A stretch of DNA of 64,000 bases from Bosea sp. F3-2 (GTDB lineage: Bacteria; Pseudomonadota; Alphaproteobacteria; Rhizobiales; Beijerinckiaceae): NCBI RefSeq assembly GCF_008253865.1, contig NZ_CP042331.1:5297501-5361500 (forward strand). Direction: 5' to 3'. Under the pieces are notes generated by a model that saw nothing but the letters and a program-made list of their open reading frames with translations, was not told where the DNA came from and did not search any database. Shown piece by piece: positions 17,706 to 25,646 of the stretch (the stretch's first letter is position 1; each line of letters begins with the position of its first letter). Made by a program: the position numbers and the translations under genes.

Positions 17706-18142
17706 GACGGACGGATGCGCAAGTCCAGAAACATCACGAATGCAAGGCAGCCGGAAGGTGCCAGAGCGCGACCGGGGCCGGACTTCCGGTCATGGGCCGA
17801 TGGTGCCACGGGGCTTCAGCCGGCAGCGAAGGCCCTCGAAAGTGTCGCCACGCCGCCTTCGTCTTCGTTTGCGGCCAATTTTCGCCTGAGCGTAACGAAG
17901 ACACTGAATTGCAACGCACTCGATGCTGGAGGATCGGAGGTTGAGTTTAGGGTTTGATATTTACGACGGCGCGGGTCGATGAGATTCCCCGGACGAGAAC
18001 GGACGTTTTTTGTGCTAGTTGTCAGAGTCTGCTTTCCGGCAACCGCCGAATGTCGGCAAATGGCGCATTCCCCAGATCGCATGTTGAGGCTCTGCTTATC
18101 CCTCAGCTCCACGGATTGACAGTATCGTATAGGTATATTATC
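17706..18142. other. Intergenic stretch with an inverted repeat
   Basis: About 440 bases, probably holding the promoter of the leftward lldD-like operon. The only clear structure is TATAGG-N8-CCTATA, spanning 18128-18147. It lies just after a TTGACA (18116-18121) and reads into the end of the Na/Pi pseudogene. It could be an operator. No gene is supported. Confidence 0.45.
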
Positions 18143-18508
18143 CTATAATCGCCGGCCCGATCCTGTGCCGCCGAACGCCAGGCATGATGTGCGACCCCGT
18201 CGAGCCGCCGGGCGGCTTCGATCCGCGCGAGGGCTTCCGTGGCGGTCAGCTTTCCCGGCACGATGGAGGCAAGCGTCGCGAAGCCCGGCGCTGACGAGGC
18301 CGATCGTCGTCATCGTCACCGCGCTCGACGACTGCACGAGCAGCGTGACGATGGAGCCCCAGAAGGCGCCGGAGAGCGGCGTGGCCGCCGCCTTGCCGAG
18401 GACGGTGCGCAGGGCGGATCCCGCCAGCGCCTTCAGGCCGTCGGTCATGACGGTCATGCCGAGCAGGAACAGCCCGACGCCGCCGAGAATGGCAATTGCT
18501 GTCGACAT
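18143..18508 (-). pseudogene. Na/Pi cotransporter-like gene, internally deleted
   Basis: The first 75 or so residues (MSTAIAILGGVGLFLLGMTV, TDGLKALAGSALRTVLGKA, LVQSSSAVTMTTIGLVSAGL) are a clear Na/Pi cotransporter start with the QSSSA motif. The sequence then breaks and continues in another frame (SIVPGKLTATEALARIEAAR then RLDGVAHHAWRSAA) that resembles the far C-terminal soluble part. The family is usually about 550 residues, so about 1.2-1.4 kb of the middle is missing. In that second frame the stop lies near 18103. Confidence 0.75.
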
Positions 18509-18838
18509 GCACGTCTCAGCCCCCTGTGCTTCGCGCACCGAGCTCGTCGGAGTCATAACGTCTGCCGAACCGATGCCATAGCCTCCCCATTGCGCCGACG
18601 CCCCGCAGCGGTGGCGAGCGATAGCGTCATCGACGTGCGGGAGCCCGACGACTTCCGTCCATGGTGCTTCCCCGAAGGTTGTTTCCAGGCCTAAACTGCG
18701 CCATGACGCTGCGTTCAGCTCCAAATAATCTAAAGGTTTCCGCAAAATCGGGTGGCTCGAATTCGCTGTTTTACCTAGCCGGTATTGTTTCATCCGGGAG
18801 GTCATGTTTCTATGCGGTGTTGAAGCGACACAGTTGGG
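18509..18838. other. Intergenic stretch without a supported gene
   Basis: About 330 bases between the divergent Na/Pi remnant and the ABC binding-protein gene. The minus-strand frame is open but has no family resemblance or start signal. It presumably holds the promoter for 18839-19867; I see no clear operator. Confidence 0.45.
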
Positions 18839-19867
18839 ATGCCAGCCGTGGACCGCAGGCATTTCTTGCAAGCAGGCCTATGCGGGGCGGCTGGGGTGGT
18901 TTCAGCCCAGTCTGGTTGGGCCCAACCGTCTGCGCCACGCCGCATCGGCATGTTGGTCAATGGTGGTCCCGGAGCGTTCCATGAGGCGTGGCGCCGTACC
19001 TTCGCGCAGGATTGCGCACAGCTCGGCCTGATCGAGGGGCGAGACTTCACCGTTGAGCCTCGCTTTGCGGAAGGCCAGCTCGGCCGTCTGCCGGAGCTTG
19101 CCACGGAGCACGTTCGTCAGGGCGTGGATGTCATCGTGGCGCTCGGAGGACCAGCCGCCAACGCAGCGCGGCGGGCAACGCCGACGATCCCGGTGATCTT
19201 TGCCATTGTGACCGACCCGGTTGCTCTCGGGCTGGCCGAAACCGCGCAGAGGCCGGGGCGCAACGCGACGGGCATCACTAGCCTCGACCCGCGGCAGGCC
19301 GAGGCGCAAATGCGGCTGCTGAAGGACGTCTTTCCGGGGATGGAGCGGGTCGCGGCCTTGAGCGACCAGACGATCCCCGGAGCCGATGCTTCCGGTCTTG
19401 CGCCGATCGATCGTGCGAACAAGGCGGCAGCCGAAGCGCTTGGATTGCGCCCACAGATCGTGAAGCTGCCGGCGCCCACCGCCGCTGCGCCTGATCCAGA
19501 TTTCGATGCCGCTTTCGCAGCCATGGTACGGGACAGTGCCCAGGCCGTGGTGGTCTTCGATACGCCACTCAACTTCAGCCACGGCAAGCGCCTCGCTGAT
19601 CTCGCGGTGACACATCGGCTGCCGACCATGTTCGCTGGCGGCATGAGCGCTGTGGGTGGCTTGATCACCTATGGCACATCGGTCGCCGACACTTGGCGCC
19701 GTCTCCCGGCCTTCATCGACAGAATCTTCAAGGGCACGCCTCCGGGAGAGATCCCGGTCGAGTTCATCACGCGGCGCGAGCTCATCTTCAATCTCAAGGT
19801 TGCCCAGAGCATCGGCGTCACGATTCCGCCCGAGCTCTTGGCGCGGGCGGACCAGGTGATCCGATGA
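18839..19867 (+). CDS. ABC transporter substrate-binding protein (PF04392-type), orphan
   Basis: Periplasmic binding protein of 342 residues in the ABC-substrate-binding family that includes TrpX. It has a twin-arginine-like signal (DRRHFLQAGLCGAAG, cleavage after WAQ). The mature start RRIGMLVNGG, GVDVIVALGGPAANAARRAT and the end LIFNLKVAQSIGVTIPPELL are typical of the family. No permease or ATPase gene is adjacent, so it may pair with components elsewhere or act as a sensor input. The ligand is unknown. Confidence 0.88.
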   Translation: MPAVDRRHFLQAGLCGAAGVVSAQSGWAQPSAPRRIGMLVNGGPGAFHEAWRRTFAQDCAQLGLIEGRDFTVEPRFAEGQLGRLPELATEHVRQGVDVIVALGGPAANAARRATPTIPVIFAIVTDPVALGLAETAQRPGRNATGITSLDPRQAEAQMRLLKDVFPGMERVAALSDQTIPGADASGLAPIDRANKAAAEALGLRPQIVKLPAPTAAAPDPDFDAAFAAMVRDSAQAVVVFDTPLNFSHGKRLADLAVTHRLPTMFAGGMSAVGGLITYGTSVADTWRRLPAFIDRIFKGTPPGEIPVEFITRRELIFNLKVAQSIGVTIPPELLARADQVIR

Positions 19868-19879
19868 GTCCGCAATTGC

Positions 19880-21256
19880 TCAGCCGCCAGCGCTGCTGAA
19901 CGCCTCGCTGCGGGGATTGATGCCAAGCGTCTGTTGGTCCATCGGCGCCGGGTATTCCTCGTCCAGCGCGGACAAGGCTTCTCCGGACAGTGCCGCTTTG
20001 AGCTTCGCCTGGTCCAGCTCGCCCTCCCAGCGGGCCATGACCAGCGTCGCAACGCCGTTGCCGATCATGTTCACCAAGGCTCGGGCCTCGCTCATGAAGC
20101 GATCGATGCCGAGGATCAGCGCCATGCCGGCGACCGGGATCGCCGGGACGACGGAGAGCGTGCCGACCAGCGCGATGAAGGAGGCGCCGGTGACGCCGGA
20201 TGCGCCCTTCGAGGTCAGCATGGCAACGGCGAAGATCGCGAGCTGCTGATGCAGGCTTAGATCGGTGTTGGTCGCCTGCGCCACGAAGAGCGCCGCGAGC
20301 GTCATATAGATCGAGGTGCCGTCGGTGTTGAAGACATAGCCCGTCGGCACGACGAGGCCGACCACCGGCTTGGAGCAGCCGGCGCGCTCCAGCTTCTCCA
20401 TCAGGCTCGGCAGGGCCGAGTCGGAGGAGGAGGTGCCGAGCACGATCAGGATCTCTTCCTTGATGTAGGCCAGGAACTTCAGGATGCTGAAGCCGGCCCA
20501 GCGGGCGATCAGCCCGAGCACGCCGAGGACGAAGATCAGGCTGGTCAGGTAGAAGGTCGCGATCAGCAGGAAGAGCGGGCCGAGCGAGGAGACGCCGTAG
20601 CGGCCGATGGTGAAGGCCATGGCGCCGAAGGCGCCGATGGGCGCGAGCCGCATGATGACATTGATCGCCCCGAAGACGAGCTTCGAGCCGGCATCGATGA
20701 CGTCGCGCACGGGTCTCGCACGCTCGCCGAGATGCGAGAGCACATAGCCGAACAGGATCGAGATCAGCACCACCGGCAGGATGTCGCCCTTGGCGAAGGC
20801 ATCGACCACGGTGTTCGGGATGATATTGAGCAGGAACTCGGTGATCGTCTGCTCGCCAGCCTTGCCGGCGTAGACTTGGACGGCCTTGGCGTCGAGTGCG
20901 GAAGGGTGGGCGTTGAAGCCGGCGCCCGGCTTGACGACATTCGCGACGACGAGGCCGATGACCAGCGCCAGCGTCGAGACCGCCTCGAAATAGAGCAGGG
21001 CCTTGCCGCCGACACGGCCGACTTTCTTCATGTCGCTCATGCCGGCGATGCCGGAGACGACGGTGCAGAAGATCACCAGCGCGATCACCATCTTGATCAG
21101 CTTGATGAAGCCGTCGCCGAGGGGTTTCATCTCGACGCCGATCGATGGCCAGAAGTGGCCGAGCACGATGGCGAAGGCGATGGCGATCAGAACCTGGACG
21201 TAGAGGATGTTGTACCAGCGCTTGGCCGGCCGTGGTGAAGGATGATCTGCAGCCAT
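19880..21256 (-). CDS. dctA: C4-dicarboxylate:cation symporter DctA
   Basis: Inner-membrane symporter of 458 residues in the DAACS family, importing succinate, fumarate, malate or related acids with protons or sodium. It has several transmembrane segments and the hallmark serine-rich re-entrant motif LGTSSSDSALPSLMEK. PTGYVFNTDGTSIYMTL and the TSKGASGVTGASFIALVGTL motif also mark DctA. I chose the ATG at 21256, preceded by a strong GGAGG; an ATG 21 bases upstream lacks this. It lies 102 bp downstream of the aromatic-catabolism operon on the same strand and may be co-transcribed. Confidence 0.95.
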   Translation of the reverse strand: MAADHPSPRPAKRWYNILYVQVLIAIAFAIVLGHFWPSIGVEMKPLGDGFIKLIKMVIALVIFCTVVSGIAGMSDMKKVGRVGGKALLYFEAVSTLALVIGLVVANVVKPGAGFNAHPSALDAKAVQVYAGKAGEQTITEFLLNIIPNTVVDAFAKGDILPVVLISILFGYVLSHLGERARPVRDVIDAGSKLVFGAINVIMRLAPIGAFGAMAFTIGRYGVSSLGPLFLLIATFYLTSLIFVLGVLGLIARWAGFSILKFLAYIKEEILIVLGTSSSDSALPSLMEKLERAGCSKPVVGLVVPTGYVFNTDGTSIYMTLAALFVAQATNTDLSLHQQLAIFAVAMLTSKGASGVTGASFIALVGTLSVVPAIPVAGMALILGIDRFMSEARALVNMIGNGVATLVMARWEGELDQAKLKAALSGEALSALDEEYPAPMDQQTLGINPRSEAFSSAGG

Positions 21257-21358
21257 TTTTTTCCTCCCTGGGCGCATGGCGTCGCCGCCGCGGACGGGTG
21301 CGTCCGCGCTTGGTGTGGTTCTTGGCTAGGCGTCTGGCAGTCTCTTCATGTCGCCGGC

Positions 21359-21709
21359 TCAGGCCGGCGATGGGGCCTGGAGAGGCATGACGAGCAGGAT
21401 GGAGGCCGGCTCGCCGGTATCATTGCTGAGCTGGCGCCCTTCGCCGGGCGCGATCCGGCAGGAATCCCAGCGTTGCAGGCTGACCTTGTCCTGTCCGTTC
21501 GAAACAGTGACCGTGCCGTCGAGCACGACATAGAGCTTCTCGACTGCGGAGGCGTCGAGTGTGGTGCCGCCGCCGGGGGCAATGGTCGAGACGCCGAGCC
21601 AGGCGGTGTCGGCCGGGCCGGCTTCGCGGCCCTGCAGCCGCACCATGCGCATCAGCGCATGGCCAGGGGCGTCATAGGGCGGGGCCTCAGTGAAACGAAC
21701 GACATGCAT
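21359..21709 (-). CDS. Small cupin protein
   Basis: Protein of 116 residues with one cupin barrel (STIAPGGGTTLDASAVEKLYVVLDGTVTV, then WDSCRIAPGEGRQLSN). Two of the usual metal-binding histidines of cupin motif 1 are absent, so it may be metal-free or bind metal atypically. It begins 3 bases after the alcohol-dehydrogenase gene of the dioxygenase operon. An accessory role, such as a lyase or sensor for a ring-cleavage product, is possible; no reaction can be assigned. Confidence 0.75.
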   Translation of the reverse strand: MHVVRFTEAPPYDAPGHALMRMVRLQGREAGPADTAWLGVSTIAPGGGTTLDASAVEKLYVVLDGTVTVSNGQDKVSLQRWDSCRIAPGEGRQLSNDTGEPASILLVMPLQAPSPA

Positions 21710-21712
21710 GGT

Positions 21713-22768
21713 TCACGCTCCCGGCACGAGCACGACGCGGTCGCGCGAGGAGCCCATCACCGCCTGATAGGCGGCATGGGCGTCAGCGAGCGGGTAGATC
21801 GCGCTCTGCTTGATCGGAAAGGGCTTCAGGAAGCCGTCGGTGAAGCCGGGAGCGAGATCGCGCAGGATCGCGCCGGTCTCGACGGAGCTCAGCGCGATGG
21901 TGTCGATGCCGACATAGGTATGGCGGCCCTTGTAGAAGGCCAGGATGTCGAAGGTGACGAAGCGGTCGATCACGGCGATGAAGATCGCCCGGCCGCCGAC
22001 AGCCATCGATTTCTGGCCGATCTCGTAGAAGGGGTCGCCGACCGTGTTGAAGACGATGTCGGCGCCCTTGCCCGCGGTCAGCTCGCGCACCCGCGCCGGG
22101 ACATCCGTGCCGCTGGCGGAAATGATCTCGACCGGGGTGCTGGCATGGCCGGCATAGGGCTCCTCGCGACGCACGACGCCGATCACCTTGGCGCCGCGCC
22201 AGCTCGCGATCTGCGCCGCCGCCTGGCCGACCTTGCCGTTGACGCCGAGGATCAGCACGGTCTCGCCCGCCTTCGGCAGGCCGGCGCGCCGCAGGCCCTC
22301 CCAGGCGGTGACGAAGGGGACGCCGATGCCGGCGGCTTCCTGCATCGTGACGCCCGCCGGGACCGCGACGACCGCCTCGGCCTCGACGATCAGATGACTC
22401 GCATGGGAGCCGTCCTGGCGGATGCCGAGATCGCCGGAGGAGCCGAAGACCGACTTGCCGATCAGCGCTTCCGGCCCGGCCACGATCTTGCCGGCGAAAT
22501 CGCGGCCGGGCGTGCGCGGGAACACCGCATAGGGCATCAACCCGGTCGCCGCCTTGGCGTCCGACGGGTTGACCGCCGCAGCCTGGATCTCGACCACGAC
22601 CTCGTGGTCGGCGAGCGGGCGCAGCGGCCGCTCCTCGATCGGGAGCGCGATCTCCTCATAGCTCGCCGCCTTGGCGTGGAGCCGCAAGCCCCGCACGGTC
22701 AGCAGGTGGTCGAGCGGAGCCTGTCGGGCGACGGTTTCCTGGACGATGGCTTTCTGGGCGAAGGACAT
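21713..22768 (-). CDS. Zinc-type alcohol dehydrogenase / quinone oxidoreductase family (MDR)
   Basis: Medium-chain reductase of 351 residues. The GroES-like N-terminal domain carries EIQAAAVNPSDAKAATG and TPGRDFAGKIV. The Rossmann domain has the NAD(P) loop LILGVNGKVGQAAAQIA. The zinc-binding cysteines are absent, as in the NADPH:quinone reductase / enoyl reductase branch. Its place in the dioxygenase operon suggests reduction of an unsaturated ring-cleavage product such as a maleylacetate-like compound. That is inference, since classical maleylacetate reductases belong to another family. Confidence 0.85.
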   Translation of the reverse strand: MSFAQKAIVQETVARQAPLDHLLTVRGLRLHAKAASYEEIALPIEERPLRPLADHEVVVEIQAAAVNPSDAKAATGLMPYAVFPRTPGRDFAGKIVAGPEALIGKSVFGSSGDLGIRQDGSHASHLIVEAEAVVAVPAGVTMQEAAGIGVPFVTAWEGLRRAGLPKAGETVLILGVNGKVGQAAAQIASWRGAKVIGVVRREEPYAGHASTPVEIISASGTDVPARVRELTAGKGADIVFNTVGDPFYEIGQKSMAVGGRAIFIAVIDRFVTFDILAFYKGRHTYVGIDTIALSSVETGAILRDLAPGFTDGFLKPFPIKQSAIYPLADAHAAYQAVMGSSRDRVVLVPGA

Positions 22769-22792
22769 GGTGGTTCGATCCTGATGGAGGGG

Positions 22793-23707
22793 TCAGGCGA
22801 CCCGTTTCGCGCCGGTGGCGCGGTCGGGCAGGCCGATGAGGGCGCGGGCTTCCTGCGGCGTGGCGATCCCACCGCCGAGGTCCTCGACGATGCGGCGGGC
22901 CTTCTCGACCAGCGCCGCGTTCGAGGGGGCGAGCACGCCGTGGTCGAGATAGACGCCATCCTCCAGCCCGACGCGGACATGGCCGCCAGCGAGATAGGAG
23001 AGCGCCACGGTCTGGAAGGCCGAGCGGCCGATGCCGATCGCGGTGAACAGCGCGCCTTCGGGCAGGAGGTTGCGGGCGTAGAGCACGGTCTCGGGCGAGG
23101 GTTGAAAGCCGTAGCGCACGCCCATGACGAAGGAGGTCAGCGGCTGCGGCTGCAGCGTGTCGTCCTTGATCAGGTCGTTCAGCAGCGCGATGTCGCCGGA
23201 GTCGAACAGCTCGATCTCCGGGCGCACGCCGGCCTCGGCGATCACCCTGGCCATGCGGCGGACATTGCTGGGCGTGTTGATCACGACCTCGCCGCCGGAA
23301 TTCATGGTGTTGAGGTCGAGCGTGCAGATATCGGGCTTGAGCGCGGCGACATGGGCGACGCGCTGCTCCGGCACCATCAGTGTCGTGCCGGGGCCGGCGA
23401 CCTTGGGATCCTGCTCGGAGGGCACGAAACGCCCGCCCGGGCCCGTGGTCAGGTTGATGATCAGCTCCGGGTTGCGGGCGCGGATGCGCTCGACGACTCC
23501 GCGGTAGAGCGCGAGTTCCATCGAGGGGCGGCCGGTCTGCGGATCGCGCACATGGATGTGAACAATCGCGGCGCCGGCTTCAGCCGCGGCCAGAGCGGAT
23601 TCGGCGATTTGCTCCGGGGTGATCGGCAGATGCGGGCTCTGTTCCGGCTTGGTCAGGTTGCCGGTGATCGCGCAGGTGATGAAGACCTTTGGCAGCGGGG
23701 CGCGCAT
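22793..23707 (-). CDS. Beta-keto acid cleavage enzyme (BKACE, DUF849)
   Basis: Zinc-dependent TIM-barrel enzyme of 304 residues. BKACE enzymes condense a beta-keto acid with acetyl-CoA and release acetoacetate plus a new acyl-CoA. The metal motif is HIHVRD (H50, H52), with the family signatures FITCAITGNLTKPEQSPHLP, INLTTGPG, and HVRVGLEDGVYLDHG with a metal-side residue. I chose the ATG at 23707 after GGAGG. Within a dioxygenase operon it could act on a 3-oxoadipate-like intermediate and so bypass the usual CoA transferase and thiolase steps. Family assignment is firm; the substrate is inferred. Confidence 0.9.
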   Translation of the reverse strand: MRAPLPKVFITCAITGNLTKPEQSPHLPITPEQIAESALAAAEAGAAIVHIHVRDPQTGRPSMELALYRGVVERIRARNPELIINLTTGPGGRFVPSEQDPKVAGPGTTLMVPEQRVAHVAALKPDICTLDLNTMNSGGEVVINTPSNVRRMARVIAEAGVRPEIELFDSGDIALLNDLIKDDTLQPQPLTSFVMGVRYGFQPSPETVLYARNLLPEGALFTAIGIGRSAFQTVALSYLAGGHVRVGLEDGVYLDHGVLAPSNAALVEKARRIVEDLGGGIATPQEARALIGLPDRATGAKRVA

Positions 23708-23720
23708 GGGGTTTCCTCCG

Positions 23721-24527
23721 CTAGAGCGCGCGGCCGCCATCGACCTGGATGATGTGTCCGGTCGAGTAGCCGAGCATGGTGGCGCAGGCGGTGATGGCGG
23801 CGGCGATGTCCTCGGCCTCGCCGATGCGCTTCAGCGGCGTCGAGGCCTTGACCTTGTCGTTGAAGTCGGAGCCGCGACCGGGGACGAACTCGGTATCGAC
23901 GACGCCCGGCGAGACCGCGAGAACCCGGACTTCCGGTGCCAGCACCCGCGCCAGCGCCTTGGTCATCACGTCGATGCCGGCCTTGGCGGCGCAATAGGCG
24001 ATCGAGGAGCCGATGGCGGTGAAGGAGGCGATCGAGGAGATCGAGACCACGAGCCCATCGCCCGAGGCCTTCAGCATCGGGGCGAAGGTGCGGATGGTGG
24101 CGAACTGTCCGCGCCAGTTGACCTGCAGCATCCGGTCGATCAGCTCGTCGGTCAGCGCGTCGAGATCGGCATGCGGAACCGGCTTGGTGTAGCCGGCCGC
24201 ATTGATCAGGATATCGAGCCGGCCGAAACGGGCTTGGATGGCGTCGCGCAGGGCGATCAGCGAGGCCGTATTGGCGACGTCCGCGACATAGGCCGCATGT
24301 CCGTCGCCGAGTTCGGCAAGGAGAACCTTCGCTGCCAGCGTGTCGCGCTCGCTGTCGAGATGGGTGACGACGATGGTCGCACCGGCGGCGGCAAGCATGC
24401 GGCTGGTGGCGGCGCCGATGGCGCCGGCGCCACCGACGACGAGCGCGACCTTGCCGTTGAGCGAGCGCGGATAGAGCCTCCGGGGCGGCGCGGCGACGAT
24501 GGTGTCCGACTGGGCGAGAGAAGACAT
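23721..24527 (-). CDS. Short-chain dehydrogenase/reductase
   Basis: SDR of 268 residues with the NAD(P) loop GGAGAIGAAT (about 32-41), the structural motif NAAG, catalytic S in VSISSIAS, and YCAAK. The C-terminus (GYSTGHIIQVDGGRAL) is of the classical FabG-like type. A 20-residue N-terminal tail precedes the Rossmann fold. It lies 13 bp before the BKACE gene and 36 bp after the dioxygenase gene, so it probably oxidises or reduces an intermediate of the same pathway. Confidence 0.9.
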   Translation of the reverse strand: MSSLAQSDTIVAAPPRRLYPRSLNGKVALVVGGAGAIGAATSRMLAAAGATIVVTHLDSERDTLAAKVLLAELGDGHAAYVADVANTASLIALRDAIQARFGRLDILINAAGYTKPVPHADLDALTDELIDRMLQVNWRGQFATIRTFAPMLKASGDGLVVSISSIASFTAIGSSIAYCAAKAGIDVMTKALARVLAPEVRVLAVSPGVVDTEFVPGRGSDFNDKVKASTPLKRIGEAEDIAAAITACATMLGYSTGHIIQVDGGRAL

Positions 24528-24563
24528 GGCTGTCCCTGCTTCTGAATGGGTGGGGCCGGGTGG

Positions 24564-25502
24564 CTAGCGGATCGGAGGGACCGGCAGCTTCGCTTCGCCG
24601 GGCTCCATTACGAAGGCATAGTCGAAGAGGTACCAGGGCCCCTCGACATCGGGGTCGGGGGCGGGGCCGCTGCCGAGCCGGAAGTCGCCGATGAGATGGC
24701 GGGTCACGCCGAAGACGACATCGGTTTCGAGATGCTGGTCGTCATCGACGAAGACCTGGGTGATCAGCGTCCGGAAGCCCGGCTTGTAGGCGAGGAAGTG
24801 CAGATGGGCCGGGCGGTAGGGGTGACGCTCCTGAGCCCGCAGCAACTCGCCGACGGGGCCGTCGGTCGGGACCGGGTAGCCGGCCGGCTTCACCGAGCGA
24901 AACGAAATGCAGCCGCCGGCATCGGTGGTGAACTTGCCGCGCAGGTTCATTTCGGCCTGGTCGGGATCCTGGTTCTCGTAGAGTCCGACCGGCGAGGCCT
25001 GCCAGATATCGACCTCGACACCGGCAAGCGGGCGGCCTTGCGGGTCGGTGATCCGGCAATTGGCGAAGAGGGCGGGGCCGGGCGTCTCCGAGCGGATGAT
25101 CGAGCCGCCATTGGGCGTCGTCGGCGAATGCATCCGCCAGAACGGCCCAAGCAGGGCTGCGGCGGTTTCTGTGGCGCCATTCTGGCCGTTGTTCAGCAGG
25201 CAGACCAGCGTCGAGAAGCCGATCACATCGGAGAACAGAACAGCTTCGTTGTGGCTGTCATTGGTCGCCTGGCCGATGCGGTTGAGGAAGTCGAGGCCGA
25301 ACTCGAACTCGTCCTCGGTCAGTCGGACCTCCCGGGCGAAGGCATGCATGTGCCGAACAAAGGAGGCCATCACCTCCCTAAGCCGAGCATCCGGCGCCCG
25401 CGACATGGCGTCGAGCACCACTGGCGTAACGGCATCCTGGGTTTCGATGATGTGGGAGCGGAGCGCCGGCTCCGCTCCCACCGGGGTTGCCCTCTCATTC
25501 AT
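24564..25502 (-). CDS. Intradiol ring-cleavage dioxygenase, catechol/hydroxyquinol 1,2-dioxygenase type
   Basis: Non-heme Fe(III) dioxygenase of 312 residues that opens catechol-type rings between the two hydroxyls. The four iron ligands are visible: Y175 (GLYENQDPDQ), Y209 (AGYPVPTDGP), H233 and H235 (RPAHLHFLAYKPGF). The N-terminal helical linker domain (residues 1-110) is typical of catechol and hydroxyquinol dioxygenases that dimerise around lipid. I chose the ATG at 25502, preceded by GGAGG; a frame extension to 25562 would run through the LacI operator. It is the first gene of the leftward operon. Hydroxyquinol is the more likely substrate given the operon content, but this is not proven. 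Confidence 0.92.
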   Translation of the reverse strand: MNERATPVGAEPALRSHIIETQDAVTPVVLDAMSRAPDARLREVMASFVRHMHAFAREVRLTEDEFEFGLDFLNRIGQATNDSHNEAVLFSDVIGFSTLVCLLNNGQNGATETAAALLGPFWRMHSPTTPNGGSIIRSETPGPALFANCRITDPQGRPLAGVEVDIWQASPVGLYENQDPDQAEMNLRGKFTTDAGGCISFRSVKPAGYPVPTDGPVGELLRAQERHPYRPAHLHFLAYKPGFRTLITQVFVDDDQHLETDVVFGVTRHLIGDFRLGSGPAPDPDVEGPWYLFDYAFVMEPGEAKLPVPPIR

Positions 25503-25547
25503 TGGTGCTTCCTCCGTCGCTTGTTCGGCCTGTTGGCGCATTAGCTG

Positions 25548-25585
25548 TGCGATCGATTGCATTGGTAATTATGCGATCGATTGCA
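25548..25585. promoter_or_regulatory. Two identical LacI-type operators, TGCGATCGATTGCA
   Basis: The 14-bp near-palindrome TGCGATCGATTGCA occurs twice (25548-25561 and 25572-25585), centres 24 bp apart. Both lie between the dioxygenase gene and the divergent LacI-type regulator. It differs by one base pair from the symmetric TGCAATCGATTGCA expected for LacI/GalR-family proteins. Two copies about two helical turns apart allow cooperative binding. Confidence 0.75.
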
Positions 25586-25646
25586 CGTTGTCAAGCCGGC
25601 CGAAAAATGCTCTGTTGCCGACGATGATTCAGCCGGCGGAAAACCG

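Noticed and set aside
21242..23752. Very long plus-strand frame of about 836 codons
   Set aside because: It runs antisense over the cupin, MDR and BKACE genes, which show clear family motifs. Composition is D/G/R/H-rich as expected for the mirror frame of high-GC genes.
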